Positions 24,757-33,037 of a stretch of DNA of 64,000 bases are shown here, piece by piece. Origin of the DNA: CBDFLA01 sp965248915 (lineage in GTDB: Bacteria; Pseudomonadota; Alphaproteobacteria; M2410); NCBI GenBank assembly GCA_965248915.1, contig OZ252216.1, positions 3,286,001-3,350,000 of the forward strand, given 5' to 3'. The translations under genes were made by a program, and so were the position numbers. The notes under the pieces are model-generated. The model had not been told where the DNA came from. It made no database searches and saw only the letters and a program-made list of their open reading frames with translations. The first letter of the stretch is position 1, and each line of letters begins with the position of its first letter.

Positions 24757-25926
24757 TCATTTTGGGCGGTTCGACATCTTGCTTAGCCACCATTGGTTCA
24801 TCTGCCAAATCGACTTTTCAAGAAGTGACAACCGTCCTTGTTTTGCAAGCGGAGACTTCAGCCCTTGCCACACAAGGTCATTGGCGTGGATGTCTTCTTG
24901 GTGAATGAAATCAACACCAACCCGGAGGGTCTCAATCAGCTCTTTCAAGTTTGGCAGATCGCGTGCTGTTTCTTGCACACACAGATGAATTTTCAAATCC
25001 AACTGATCATGTGACAAAGGCGTCACTTGATACCAGACAACCACCTCGCCTTGTAGACCCAGGAGGAAGCATGGAAAGATCACCGTCGCCAAGAGGTCTC
25101 TCTTCTCGCTATCACTCAAGTTGCTTGGTATGGGAAACCCGCTTGTGTGATCGGGGGCCTTGCTAGTCGGCATATGCAAGATGGAGTATGGACCCAGTGC
25201 GTCCGGAATGAATGAATCTTTCGCGTGGTAAGTAGGTTCAAAAGTGGTCGAATGCGTCGCGATGTGATGATAGGCCTCCATGAAATTCTCAACCAAGACC
25301 TTCCAATTCCAAGGGTTGTCATAAGTGAGGGTCTCGACAATCACGAGGTCGTCTAGACGGTAGTTCTCGATATATTTGGAAAAGGCTTCGATGTCGACTA
25401 CGAGTGGCTTCGCGCCGTCATCAAAATTAACGAAGACAAATCCCTTCCAAATCTCCATACGTAATTGAGGAAGTCGACAGCACTTCTCGGAAAAATCCTC
25501 CGCGCCCTCCATGTAAGGTGCGCGCACCAGGCCGCCATCTGTCCCATAGGACCAGGCATGATAGGGGCACGTGAAGAGCTTTCGGTTTCCAGACCCTTCA
25601 ACAATCGGTGCGGCACGGTGAAGACATACCCGCGACATGACGCGGATCTCTCCGTCTTGTCCGTGAACAAGCAGGAGTGGTTGGTCGAACAATGTGAACG
25701 TGAGAAAATCACAAGGATTTGGAACCTGATCGATGCGGCCTATGGGGATCCAGCTCTTCTTTAACAAGGTTTCCTTCTCGAGCGCATAGACATCAGGGCT
25801 AGTGTACGCGGTCGGCGGCAAAGTCCAAGCTGATTCCAAAGGTCGCGCAACGCGCTCCAATTCTACAGCGTCGATTCCGGGAAGATCGATCTTTGCCGTG
25901 TCAGTTTGATCGTTGTTTTGTGTCAC
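24757..25926 (-). CDS. Rieske [2Fe-2S] aromatic ring-hydroxylating oxygenase, alpha subunit
   Basis: A 389-residue protein with a GTG start at 25926 (GGAGAG six bases upstream). The Rieske ligands are C101/H103 (VCLHRAAP) and C120/H123 (TCPYHAWSY). The mononuclear-iron site is in ENFMEAYHHIATHS. The length and layout match single-component-type RHO alpha subunits that act on aromatic acids, amines or quaternary ammonium compounds. No reductase is adjacent; the ferredoxin pair at 49.7-51.3 kb is a possible electron donor. The substrate is unknown. Confidence 0.9.
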   Translation of the reverse strand: MTQNNDQTDTAKIDLPGIDAVELERVARPLESAWTLPPTAYTSPDVYALEKETLLKKSWIPIGRIDQVPNPCDFLTFTLFDQPLLLVHGQDGEIRVMSRVCLHRAAPIVEGSGNRKLFTCPYHAWSYGTDGGLVRAPYMEGAEDFSEKCCRLPQLRMEIWKGFVFVNFDDGAKPLVVDIEAFSKYIENYRLDDLVIVETLTYDNPWNWKVLVENFMEAYHHIATHSTTFEPTYHAKDSFIPDALGPYSILHMPTSKAPDHTSGFPIPSNLSDSEKRDLLATVIFPCFLLGLQGEVVVWYQVTPLSHDQLDLKIHLCVQETARDLPNLKELIETLRVGVDFIHQEDIHANDLVWQGLKSPLAKQGRLSLLEKSIWQMNQWWLSKMSNRPK

Positions 25927-26076
25927 AATGTTCTCTCCGGCGGATCAACCAAGATGTCGCCAGTGTCACGGCAGAGAATGGGCACGTCAACCTAAGCTTC
26001 AGAATTGGCTGAAGAAGGGTTAGTGTAATGGAGCCATGAAATCCAATGCCTCAAAACCGCACAAGGAGTAAGCTCA

Positions 26077-26490
26077 ATGAACATATCTGGCGGATGTTTT
26101 TGCGGCGCAATCGAGTACAAGGCCGAGATCGACGAGAATAGGGTCGGCGTGTGCCATTGCCGCGACTGTCAAATATTCAGCGGTTCGGCCTTTCGGCTTT
26201 CGAGCGCGGTTTCACCAGGTTCCTTCGAAATCACCAAGGGCGCGCCACACCATTTCGACAAGAAAGCCGATAGTGGAAAGGTTCGGCGTATGGCCTTTTG
26301 CGGCACATGCGGAACGCATCTGAGTGCTGCGCCAATCGATCCAGATGAGGAAGGCGCATTTGTGTCCGTGCGACTAGCGACCTCAAAAGAGTTTCACAAA
26401 CTCAAACCCGCAGGCGAACTTTTCTGTGAGTCACGTGTCGCTTGGATGGAGCCATTTGACGGGGCACTACAGTTTCCCCGCATGCCGTAG
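26077..26490 (+). CDS. GFA-family (CENP-V/Mss4-fold) zinc protein
   Basis: A 137-residue protein with the GFA cysteine pattern: GGCFCGAIEY at the N-terminus, CHCRDCQIFSGSAF, and CGTCGTHLSA. These bind zinc in the Mss4-like fold. The family is named for glutathione-dependent formaldehyde-activating enzyme, but most members have no proven activity. AAGGAG lies about 10 bases before the ATG. It stands alone between opposite-strand neighbours. Confidence 0.87.
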   Translation: MNISGGCFCGAIEYKAEIDENRVGVCHCRDCQIFSGSAFRLSSAVSPGSFEITKGAPHHFDKKADSGKVRRMAFCGTCGTHLSAAPIDPDEEGAFVSVRLATSKEFHKLKPAGELFCESRVAWMEPFDGALQFPRMP

Positions 26491-26541
26491 AGATTTGGGA
26501 CACGCGTGTGCAAAATCAACGTTAATTTCAGCACATGGATC

Positions 26542-27852
26542 TTATTCCGTCTTCTTGGGGAGCCGCAAGATCCCAGCCAGCGCAGCCCCCGAAAACACAA
26601 ACACAAATGAGACCACCTCGAGGCCGCGCACCGGGGCGCCTCCGAATCCAAAGAGAGCAATAAGCGCCACACCTGCGCCAATGAGAATGGCACCGGCAAC
26701 CAGCCGCAGCGCTGAGGGTGTGGAGGCAGATTTGGGCAACGAACGGCGTTCAAAGGGCGACAACACGAGTGCTAACGGAAGAAGTGCGCCGTAAAGAACC
26801 AAAATCCAAAGAGGGCGCGACCACCACCACGCCGTTGTCCCAGGCTCGAGACGCAGACCCAACCCATCTAACAGGAAGGCAAGCGCGACCAGGATCACCA
26901 TCACCGTCAAATGCCAAAGATAGACCGTCATGATCATTGAATTGATCAAAACCGTGGCGGTCCATGTGCGCAGACCGGACAGCAGTTTGCGTGCCGGTGA
27001 TTCCAATGAAAGTAAAAGACCAAATTGCGCAAGGCCAAGCGCCAGCAAAGTGATTTTAGGCGGCAGGGTATTGCTCAATGCCTCATCCGGCGATCCCACC
27101 ATCGCAAGCGGGTAGGGTCCAAAGTAGATGAGAGCCCAAAGCGCAAAGACGGATACAAAAGCAAAAGCCGCAAGCTTTGGCGGGCTGGCAAGACGTCCCT
27201 CACGCCATCCATAGCCCAATTGATGGACGCTAAGCCATACCCAGAAATAGTTACTCCAGCCAAGCCAAGTGAGATGAGCCGCGAAGAACAAGATGTCGAC
27301 GAGGATTCCAAGCGCCGCGAACCCTACAAGCGACCAATATCCATAGCGTTGCCACGCTTTGTAAGTCAGGGGCGCCAGCACCACCACCATGATGTAAATG
27401 GCCAGAAACCAAATGGGAATGAGGGCCGCACGTGAGGCCAGACCAATGACGTGGGTTCGCACGCCGAATAGATGCAAGACGAGAGCCAAGCCAGCCCAAG
27501 CAAGCAGTAAGACGAGCAAAGGTGAGACCAGACGGTTTAGACGTGTGACCAACCAGTTTGCATAGTCAGTACTCTGCCGTTCAGCGCTTTCGAGCGAAAC
27601 CGCATTTGAATATCCGCCGACAAAGAAGAAGATTGGCATGACCTGGAAAATCCACGTCAGGTATTGAGTATTCGGCTGCAGGGACAACATGTCGCCAGGA
27701 ATGAGCTGTCCGTCCACATAGTACATGGCGGCGATCAGCCAGTGGCCAGTTATCACGACCAGAATGGATACAGCGCGAAGGAAATCAACATAGCGGTTGC
27801 GATCTTCCGGTGTCTGCGCGGCGAGATCTTTCGCCTGGCTCCAAATACTCAT
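26542..27852 (-). CDS. Acyltransferase-3 family membrane protein
   Basis: The product of about 436 residues has ten or so transmembrane helices. The family signature lies in RNRYVDFLRAVSILVVITGHW, where Arg and His are the conserved polar residues of helix 1, and in IFFFVGGYSNA. Such OafA/OpgC-type proteins move acyl groups from acyl-CoA across the inner membrane onto surface sugars or peptides. The ATG at 27852 was chosen over GTG 27867; neither has a good ribosome binding site. The target is unknown. Confidence 0.82.
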   Translation of the reverse strand: MSIWSQAKDLAAQTPEDRNRYVDFLRAVSILVVITGHWLIAAMYYVDGQLIPGDMLSLQPNTQYLTWIFQVMPIFFFVGGYSNAVSLESAERQSTDYANWLVTRLNRLVSPLLVLLLAWAGLALVLHLFGVRTHVIGLASRAALIPIWFLAIYIMVVVLAPLTYKAWQRYGYWSLVGFAALGILVDILFFAAHLTWLGWSNYFWVWLSVHQLGYGWREGRLASPPKLAAFAFVSVFALWALIYFGPYPLAMVGSPDEALSNTLPPKITLLALGLAQFGLLLSLESPARKLLSGLRTWTATVLINSMIMTVYLWHLTVMVILVALAFLLDGLGLRLEPGTTAWWWSRPLWILVLYGALLPLALVLSPFERRSLPKSASTPSALRLVAGAILIGAGVALIALFGFGGAPVRGLEVVSFVFVFSGAALAGILRLPKKTE

Positions 27853-27953
27853 CTTATTTGCTTTCACTACGGTGGTATGTTGGAGGAGTCAGAAACAGCA
27901 CGTTTCCATCCTTATCTGGAAGAGACGCTGGACTGGATAGAGAGCATCGATCG

Positions 27954-28424
27954 TCAGGCGGATTGATCGAAACGGACGGTCTCAGTTTCTTGTGGCCGCA
28001 TAACAACAACGGTCCCCGCGATTTTGTCATGCCAGCCTTGCTTCCGCGAGTCAAAGGCGACCCAAATGTAGCCCAAGAAAAAGGGAATCATCGAAACAAA
28101 GTAGGCCAGATATCTAAGAATGGACTGACCAATCGATAGCGCTTCGCCTGACTTTGCATCAACAATTTTCATGTTGAGTGCCATCTTTCCAGGTGTCGCT
28201 CCTTTTGCCGCCCAGAACGCTATCACATAGATAGAAGGCGCAACCCAGTTGATCAGAAAATCGCTAGGTCCCGAAATGAAGGAGGTATTCACAAGTATTT
28301 CAGGCCCAAGAATTGCCAAGGTCAAGGGTACGGTCACTATGGCAATAATGATAGTGTCAACAATCGTCGCCAATGCTCGAAACCAGAATCCGGCATAGAC
28401 GACATCTGAATTGGCGTCTTCCAT
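27954..28424 (-). CDS. RDD-family membrane protein
   Basis: A 156-residue protein with GGAGGA seven bases before ATG 28424. The RDD domain spans nearly the whole length: FWFRALATIVDTIII at the first helix, then GATPGKMALNMKIVD, and a closing GWHDKIAGTVVV. RDD proteins are small inner-membrane proteins, some acting in transport or ion homeostasis. It is closely preceded, 29 bases upstream, by a lipoprotein gene on the same strand. Confidence 0.85.
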   Translation of the reverse strand: MEDANSDVVYAGFWFRALATIVDTIIIAIVTVPLTLAILGPEILVNTSFISGPSDFLINWVAPSIYVIAFWAAKGATPGKMALNMKIVDAKSGEALSIGQSILRYLAYFVSMIPFFLGYIWVAFDSRKQGWHDKIAGTVVVMRPQETETVRFDQSA

Positions 28425-28453
28425 GAGTTTGTCCTCCAAGAATTCGTCTGGGT

Positions 28454-29497
28454 CTATCCTCCAGAATCGCCAGACGTTGCGTCTTCACTCTGTTGCGTTT
28501 TCTGTTCTTCCTGCCGCGTCATTTCCTGCAGAAGTTGTTCGCGGGCTCTAAGCGTTTCGAGCTCATTGTTGAGTGTGCGGAGCCGCTCGTTCTGAGCTTG
28601 ATGGATTTTGGTTTCATGATTTATGCGCAATTGGAACATTGTGGCTGGCACTGAGATCGCGCGCTGCATAAGTGTGAATGGTAGTGCAGAGAGTGCCATC
28701 GCTTCGCTTGGGCGGGTAAGATCTATCTTTGTGGGTTGGCCGTCGGAAAATGTTATCGTATTCGTGGATTCAACAAATCGTCCCGCCTTCACCGGCAATG
28801 CAATGCGAGGTGACGCGTTTGGAATCAAGAAGATGTAGACATCCTCAATAGTTCGATCGCGACTGACTACGCGGATCTTGTGTGGCAAACTTGGTCGATA
28901 TACCAAACCATTGACAGGCCTCGATGATAGATTTGACTCTCTCGATAGTTTGGGCTTTTCGAACTCCAAATCAAAATCTTGAGATCTGAAGATCTCCTGT
29001 GCTCTTTGCATATCATCTACGTCTGAAGGATCGAAGGCGAAGTTTATGGCAGGGCAGGATTCTTCGGATTTGAAAGCCTGAGCGGCCTGAAACCCTGTCG
29101 CCGCATCGAAGAGATTTTGTACAACAGTCAATGTCTGGTCGGTTGTCGTCGCAGCAGAAGCCGAGAGCACGCCTTTGCTGGTGGTCAGCGCCACCACGTC
29201 TTTTCTAAAATAGCTATGGTCAACAACAGCGAGATATCCTGCATTTGGGTCGGGCTGCACTTCGCTTTCAACAGAAAGAGTAGGTAAGCAGACACTCTTC
29301 TCATTTCGGGAGAACTGTGCCCTTACAAGATTGCGAGGAAGGAAGTAAACAAGGGCTGCCGCTTGGCGGTCCGAAGCCTCGAGCGTTTCTTGTGTGAGTG
29401 GATAGGACTTGTAGACGTTGTTGGAGCATCCCGCCAACGCCGTCAGGAGCACAACGCTTAGGTAACGGAGTGCGCGCATTGATCGAATTTTCTTCAT
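28454..29497 (-). CDS. Lipoprotein of unknown function with C-terminal coiled coil
   Basis: A 347-residue protein. The signal peptide ends in LTALAGC, with the lipidated Cys near residue 24. The body has no motif I recognise. It includes an alanine-rich hydrophobic stretch around 110-145 that might bind membranes, and the last 60 residues are a charged, Gln/Glu-rich coiled coil (RLRTLNNELETLRAREQLL). GTGAGG lies just before the ATG. It sits between the RDD gene and the metallopeptidase-like lipoprotein on one strand and may be their partner in the envelope. Confidence 0.75.
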   Translation of the reverse strand: MKKIRSMRALRYLSVVLLTALAGCSNNVYKSYPLTQETLEASDRQAAALVYFLPRNLVRAQFSRNEKSVCLPTLSVESEVQPDPNAGYLAVVDHSYFRKDVVALTTSKGVLSASAATTTDQTLTVVQNLFDAATGFQAAQAFKSEESCPAINFAFDPSDVDDMQRAQEIFRSQDFDLEFEKPKLSRESNLSSRPVNGLVYRPSLPHKIRVVSRDRTIEDVYIFLIPNASPRIALPVKAGRFVESTNTITFSDGQPTKIDLTRPSEAMALSALPFTLMQRAISVPATMFQLRINHETKIHQAQNERLRTLNNELETLRAREQLLQEMTRQEEQKTQQSEDATSGDSGG

Positions 29498-29556
29498 AAC
29501 CTCACCACCATGGTTTTCTGACGTCGAATCTTACAAATGGCCCAACGATCACTTCG

Positions 29557-31023
29557 CTATTCCTCCGCAGGAAGGATTTCTCGCATTGCCGAGGGCACGT
29601 AACCACTCTCTACATTGACGTTGTTTCGAATGCCCGTCATATACTCTTCCATGTCCTTCCAGTAGTCCACTTTGCATTGCATGAACTTCTTTTCTGTACT
29701 CAAGTCTTGGAGTAGAGCTATTGAATTTTCGGCGCGTGGATCTTCGCTTGCGCGCAATCCGTCGAGGAAAGATCCCATCCGCCCTTCTGTCTCTAGTCGT
29801 TTGACCAGACTCTCAAGTTCAATGAGAAAAGATTGGTAGTTATTCGCGTTTCTATAGAACAGGCGGGCGGCGCATTGCGCGCCATAGGTGCCATACTTCG
29901 TTGCGCGCGCTTCTCTGTGATCCAAGAATTGCATGTCGCTGGGCCGAGCTGCGAGACTGTCAATCACATGCCCAAATTCATGAGCTGCAACCAAAAAACC
30001 ACGGTGTGTTGCTGTTAGATAACCGGTGGGTGTTCCATACAGGGTAGTTGCCGTGCAAATTCCGCGATTTAGGACAACCCGGCGAGTTCGTCTGTCAAAA
30101 TAGGCAAGTGGACCAGAGGTTGGCCGTTCTCCACCGCACCAGTTCCATGATCCAACAGTTGAGAATGCCGCCAGAAGTTTCCGCTGCGTTTCACCGAAGT
30201 GAATTTCCCGCCAGTTCTCACCAAATAAATTACTCCAAGACTGAATGCCTGCCTCAAACGCTTGTTTCGCCTTTTCAATTTCCTTCTGACTAAAATTCTC
30301 ATAACTCCAAGCGAATAGAAATTCCTCCCAGGCATCTTGTTCACTGAGGGTTTGATTGTGCCTGTTGGCCGCAAAGTCTGTGCCCTTATTGTACGCGTCA
30401 TTTTTGAAGCTTTCGAATTGAGGATGTCTCGGTTCGCTTAGGCCCTCATTGCTTGAAAATGTTGTGGTCGAGAAACCAGGAGTTCGGAAGGGGGTCATGA
30501 ATGCGATTGTTTCGCTGTACGCAATCCTCTGATAGCGTTCAAGTGTCTCTGGCTCTAATTGCGTAATGCGACTCAACGCCCCCTGTAGGTAGGCATCGTT
30601 ATATATGTCCTCGCAAGCCTCGAAGTTCTGATTTGTCAGAATGAGGTGCAGCAGTGCATCCGGTAAACCTCCCAATGTATAGGAGCTGCGAGGTGCGCGT
30701 TCGGTCAGCTGGGAGGCCGAACAAACACTTTCGATATCCGCACCATGAGATTCATTCGGACAAATCAAGTCTGGGTTCTCAAGAGAAAATCCAGACAAAG
30801 CAAAGTCGCTGAGTTTACCCTTTTCATACAGGTCTGAAACATTCTCTTGCAGGTACCGACACTCTTGTGATTGAAATGATGCATCGGAATTCGAGCCCGC
30901 GGTGGCATACTGCACGTCATCATCATTCAAGTTCGTTGCGCAAGCGGTCACCAGCAGGGCGCAAAGCAAAATAGAATTGCCCTTTCTATTCAGACAGCTA
31001 AGCTTGGCGTGCGTGTGAGTCAT
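29557..31023 (-). CDS. Putative zinc-metallopeptidase lipoprotein (HEFGH)
   Basis: A 488-residue protein. The start at 31023 (MTHTHAK) has GGGGAT upstream. A signal peptide ends in LLVTAC, a lipobox-like site. The only known motif is AAHEFGHVID: H348, E349 and H352 form a classic gluzincin HExxH. About 25 residues downstream HREARATKYGTYGA offers a candidate third ligand Glu. Several cysteines could form disulfides. I cannot place it in a named peptidase family. It is the upstream gene of the lipoprotein/RDD run and looks slightly AT-richer than the surroundings. Peptidase activity is inferred from the motif alone. Confidence 0.75.
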   Translation of the reverse strand: MTHTHAKLSCLNRKGNSILLCALLVTACATNLNDDDVQYATAGSNSDASFQSQECRYLQENVSDLYEKGKLSDFALSGFSLENPDLICPNESHGADIESVCSASQLTERAPRSSYTLGGLPDALLHLILTNQNFEACEDIYNDAYLQGALSRITQLEPETLERYQRIAYSETIAFMTPFRTPGFSTTTFSSNEGLSEPRHPQFESFKNDAYNKGTDFAANRHNQTLSEQDAWEEFLFAWSYENFSQKEIEKAKQAFEAGIQSWSNLFGENWREIHFGETQRKLLAAFSTVGSWNWCGGERPTSGPLAYFDRRTRRVVLNRGICTATTLYGTPTGYLTATHRGFLVAAHEFGHVIDSLAARPSDMQFLDHREARATKYGTYGAQCAARLFYRNANNYQSFLIELESLVKRLETEGRMGSFLDGLRASEDPRAENSIALLQDLSTEKKFMQCKVDYWKDMEEYMTGIRNNVNVESGYVPSAMREILPAEE

Positions 31024-31225
31024 GTCTGACGAGATCCCCACCAAGTTGCAGACAACAAACACCTACACTATCAGACATCGGAGAGTTTGTACACGACCGC
31101 GCCCGCCCTGGTTGTCCGCGCCCTAACAGTGAAAAGATGTACTTGCCAACCGGTTGGTCACGATAAGCTGTGTACGGATTAAAGAGGTTGTCTGGGTCGT
31201 GGTGATCTCGCCTGTTCGCCGGCAT
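30998..31225 (-). CDS. Possible small protein coupled to the ABA4-like gene
   Basis: A 75-residue frame whose ATG overlaps the stop of the ABA4-like gene (TGATG) and whose end overlaps the metallopeptidase gene by 26 bases. The first half (NLFNPYTAYRDQPVGKYIFSLLG) looks protein-like; the second half does not. No ribosome binding site is visible. It may be real, a decayed remnant, or chance. Confidence 0.22.
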   Translation of the reverse strand: MPANRRDHHDPDNLFNPYTAYRDQPVGKYIFSLLGRGQPGRARSCTNSPMSDSVGVCCLQLGGDLVRHDSHARQA

Positions 31226-31677
31226 CAATTAGATGCCTCAGGTTTGGAAAGTTTTGTGTATGCAAACTGGCAGGTCAGAAAATAGCTAAGCAGTCCAAGC
31301 GGCCCGAACATCAAGGTCAAAATCAGAATTGGAGCTACCTTCCAATGAGCGATGCTTTTGCGCAGCGCGTCCCGTCCGATCCAGGCGCCGACGAAAAGGT
31401 CGAACACTAGATAGTGCACCCACCCCGTCAAAACTCCGTTCGGGTGATCAAACAACGCCGTAACACCAGCAAGTGATGACATGCCGGCGCCTTCATCGGC
31501 AAAACCGCCAAAGAGCGCAAGACCAAGGAAGACCGCGTAGAGCAAGCCGTAAACGATGGGATAAACGCCGCTATGCACGAGTTTCTTTGTGAGACCAGAC
31601 TTCGGCGCCAAGATGAGCAACGCCCACGCCGGCATCACCCCCGCATTGACCAGAAGGTACAGCGTTTCATATGTCAT
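31225..31677 (-). CDS. ABA4-like (DUF4281) membrane protein
   Basis: A 150-residue protein with four hydrophobic helices and the family pattern: VNAGVMPAWALLILAP in helix 1, HPNGVLTGWVHYLVFDLFVGAWIGRD in the centre and MFGPLGLLSYF in helix 4. In plants ABA4 is needed for neoxanthin synthesis; bacterial members have no known role. Its ATG overlaps the stop of the ABC ATPase gene by four bases (ATGA), so the two are translationally coupled and probably work together. Confidence 0.82.
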   Translation of the reverse strand: MTYETLYLLVNAGVMPAWALLILAPKSGLTKKLVHSGVYPIVYGLLYAVFLGLALFGGFADEGAGMSSLAGVTALFDHPNGVLTGWVHYLVFDLFVGAWIGRDALRKSIAHWKVAPILILTLMFGPLGLLSYFLTCQFAYTKLSKPEASN

Positions 31678-32645
31678 GATTGGGCTCCGCTTGAAGGACC
31701 GGCGCCATAGGTCAGTTGCATGAAGATATCTTCCAAGTCTGATTCTTCTGTGGTGATGTCACGGATGGCAACCCCGGCTTCGTGCACCTGATGCAACAAT
31801 TCATCTACGTGGGTTTGACTGGGCGCATAGGTGATGTGCAATCGACCATCCGGCGTTAGACTTGCATCCAGTTGAGAGAGCGACCCAGGAACGTTGTCCA
31901 TGTCGTCCTGGGGGGTGATGACCAGTGCTTTTTGATCGATGTGAGAAAGCAGCGCCGCGGTGGTGTCGCAGGCAACCACATCCCCTTGATCGATAATCGC
32001 GATCTGGTCGCAAAGCTCTTCTGCTTCTTCAAGATAGTGTGTAGTGAGGACCACCGTCGTGCCAAGAGAGTGCAGCGCGCGCACTTGTTCCCAAAGTTGG
32101 CGTCTGAGTTCGATATCAACTCCGGCGGTTGGTTCATCTAAGATAAGGACCGGCGGATTGTGCACCATCGCTTTCGCAACGAGCAGACGACGCCGCATGC
32201 CGCCCGAGAGGGTGCGCATATAGGAATCAGCTTTGTCGCTCAATCCAACCGCTTCAAGAATACTCTGAGTTCGGCGTTCACGCTTGGGTACACCATAGAG
32301 GCCGGCCTGAAGTTCCAAACTCTCTCTCGGAGTGAAGAAGGGATCAATGTTGAGTTCTTGCGGCACAACACCAATTGAGGCGCGCGATTGCCGGGGATGT
32401 TCATCAATGTCGAACCCCCAAACCGCAGCCGATCCTTCAGTCTTGACCACCAGACCTGCGAGAATGTTGATAAAAGTCGATTTGCCAGCCCCATTTGGGC
32501 CGAGCAGACCAAAGATCGTTCCCTGCGGAACCACAAGGTCAATACCTTTAAGCGCTTCCATTGCAGGCGATTTGCCTTGAGCCTTGTAGACCTTACGCAG
32601 TGCGCGCGCTTCGATGGCCGGCGCCATGGTGGTTCGATCATTCAT
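31674..32645 (-). CDS. ABC transporter ATP-binding protein (DrrA/CcmA-like)
   Basis: About 323 residues from ATG 32645. Walker A is GPNGAGKST (49-57), the signature LSGGM is followed by RRRL, Walker B is VLILDEP, and the H-loop lies in LTTHYLEEAEE. The C-terminal extension of about 90 residues is like that of DrrA-type exporters of drugs, lipids or polysaccharides. The usual ABC-2 permease gene is missing: the downstream partner is the ABA4-like gene and upstream lies a divergent zinc-finger gene. ATG 32627 is an alternative start. Confidence 0.88.
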   Translation of the reverse strand: MNDRTTMAPAIEARALRKVYKAQGKSPAMEALKGIDLVVPQGTIFGLLGPNGAGKSTFINILAGLVVKTEGSAAVWGFDIDEHPRQSRASIGVVPQELNIDPFFTPRESLELQAGLYGVPKRERRTQSILEAVGLSDKADSYMRTLSGGMRRRLLVAKAMVHNPPVLILDEPTAGVDIELRRQLWEQVRALHSLGTTVVLTTHYLEEAEELCDQIAIIDQGDVVACDTTAALLSHIDQKALVITPQDDMDNVPGSLSQLDASLTPDGRLHITYAPSQTHVDELLHQVHEAGVAIRDITTEESDLEDIFMQLTYGAGPSSGAQS

Positions 32646-32814
32646 GTGAGTGAAATCCAAGCGTGGAAGTTCTGAGTCTGATCCAGATCCGGTCCCAAAA
32701 TGATTGTTTTCTGTGGGCTAATCCGTATCATCTGAGCCCGCAAACGGTCAATAAGCCCACCATCACAGGATGTGAGAATTGGGCCAGAAATTCTGATATT
32801 CAAGGAGACGCCAA

Positions 32815-32997
32815 ATGGGCGAAGAGGCATCAAACGCCTTTAAAGCGGAAAGAATTGAAACCGACACACATTCCGTCGCGTGTGACGGCGGTGGCGGTGC
32901 ATTGGGCCATCCAAAGGTTTTTCTTGAAATGGGTGGAGACACTGAAATTCAATGCCCCTATTGCAGCCGCCTGTTTGTCCTCAAGAAATCGTCCTAA
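32815..32997 (+). CDS. Zinc-finger domain protein (NDUFS6/zf-CHCC type)
   Basis: A 60-residue protein with the zf-CHCC pattern: VACDGGGGALGHPKVFL supplies Cys and His, and IQCPYCSRLFVL supplies the Cys pair. Alphaproteobacterial members are related to the NDUFS6 accessory subunit of respiratory complex I. GGAG lies about 8 bases before the ATG. It is followed 40 bases later by polA on the same strand. Confidence 0.85.
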   Translation: MGEEASNAFKAERIETDTHSVACDGGGGALGHPKVFLEMGGDTEIQCPYCSRLFVLKKSS

Positions 32998-33037
32998 GCC
33001 AATGAGCCTCTAATCGAGGACCCGAAAGGAAACCACC

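Noticed and set aside
27877..27966. 29-residue plus-strand frame between the acyltransferase and RDD genes (MLEESETARFHPYLEE...).
   Set aside because: Composition is protein-like, but it has no ribosome binding site, overlaps the RDD gene end and has no recognised family. It may be the remnant of a longer gene, but the support is too weak to list.
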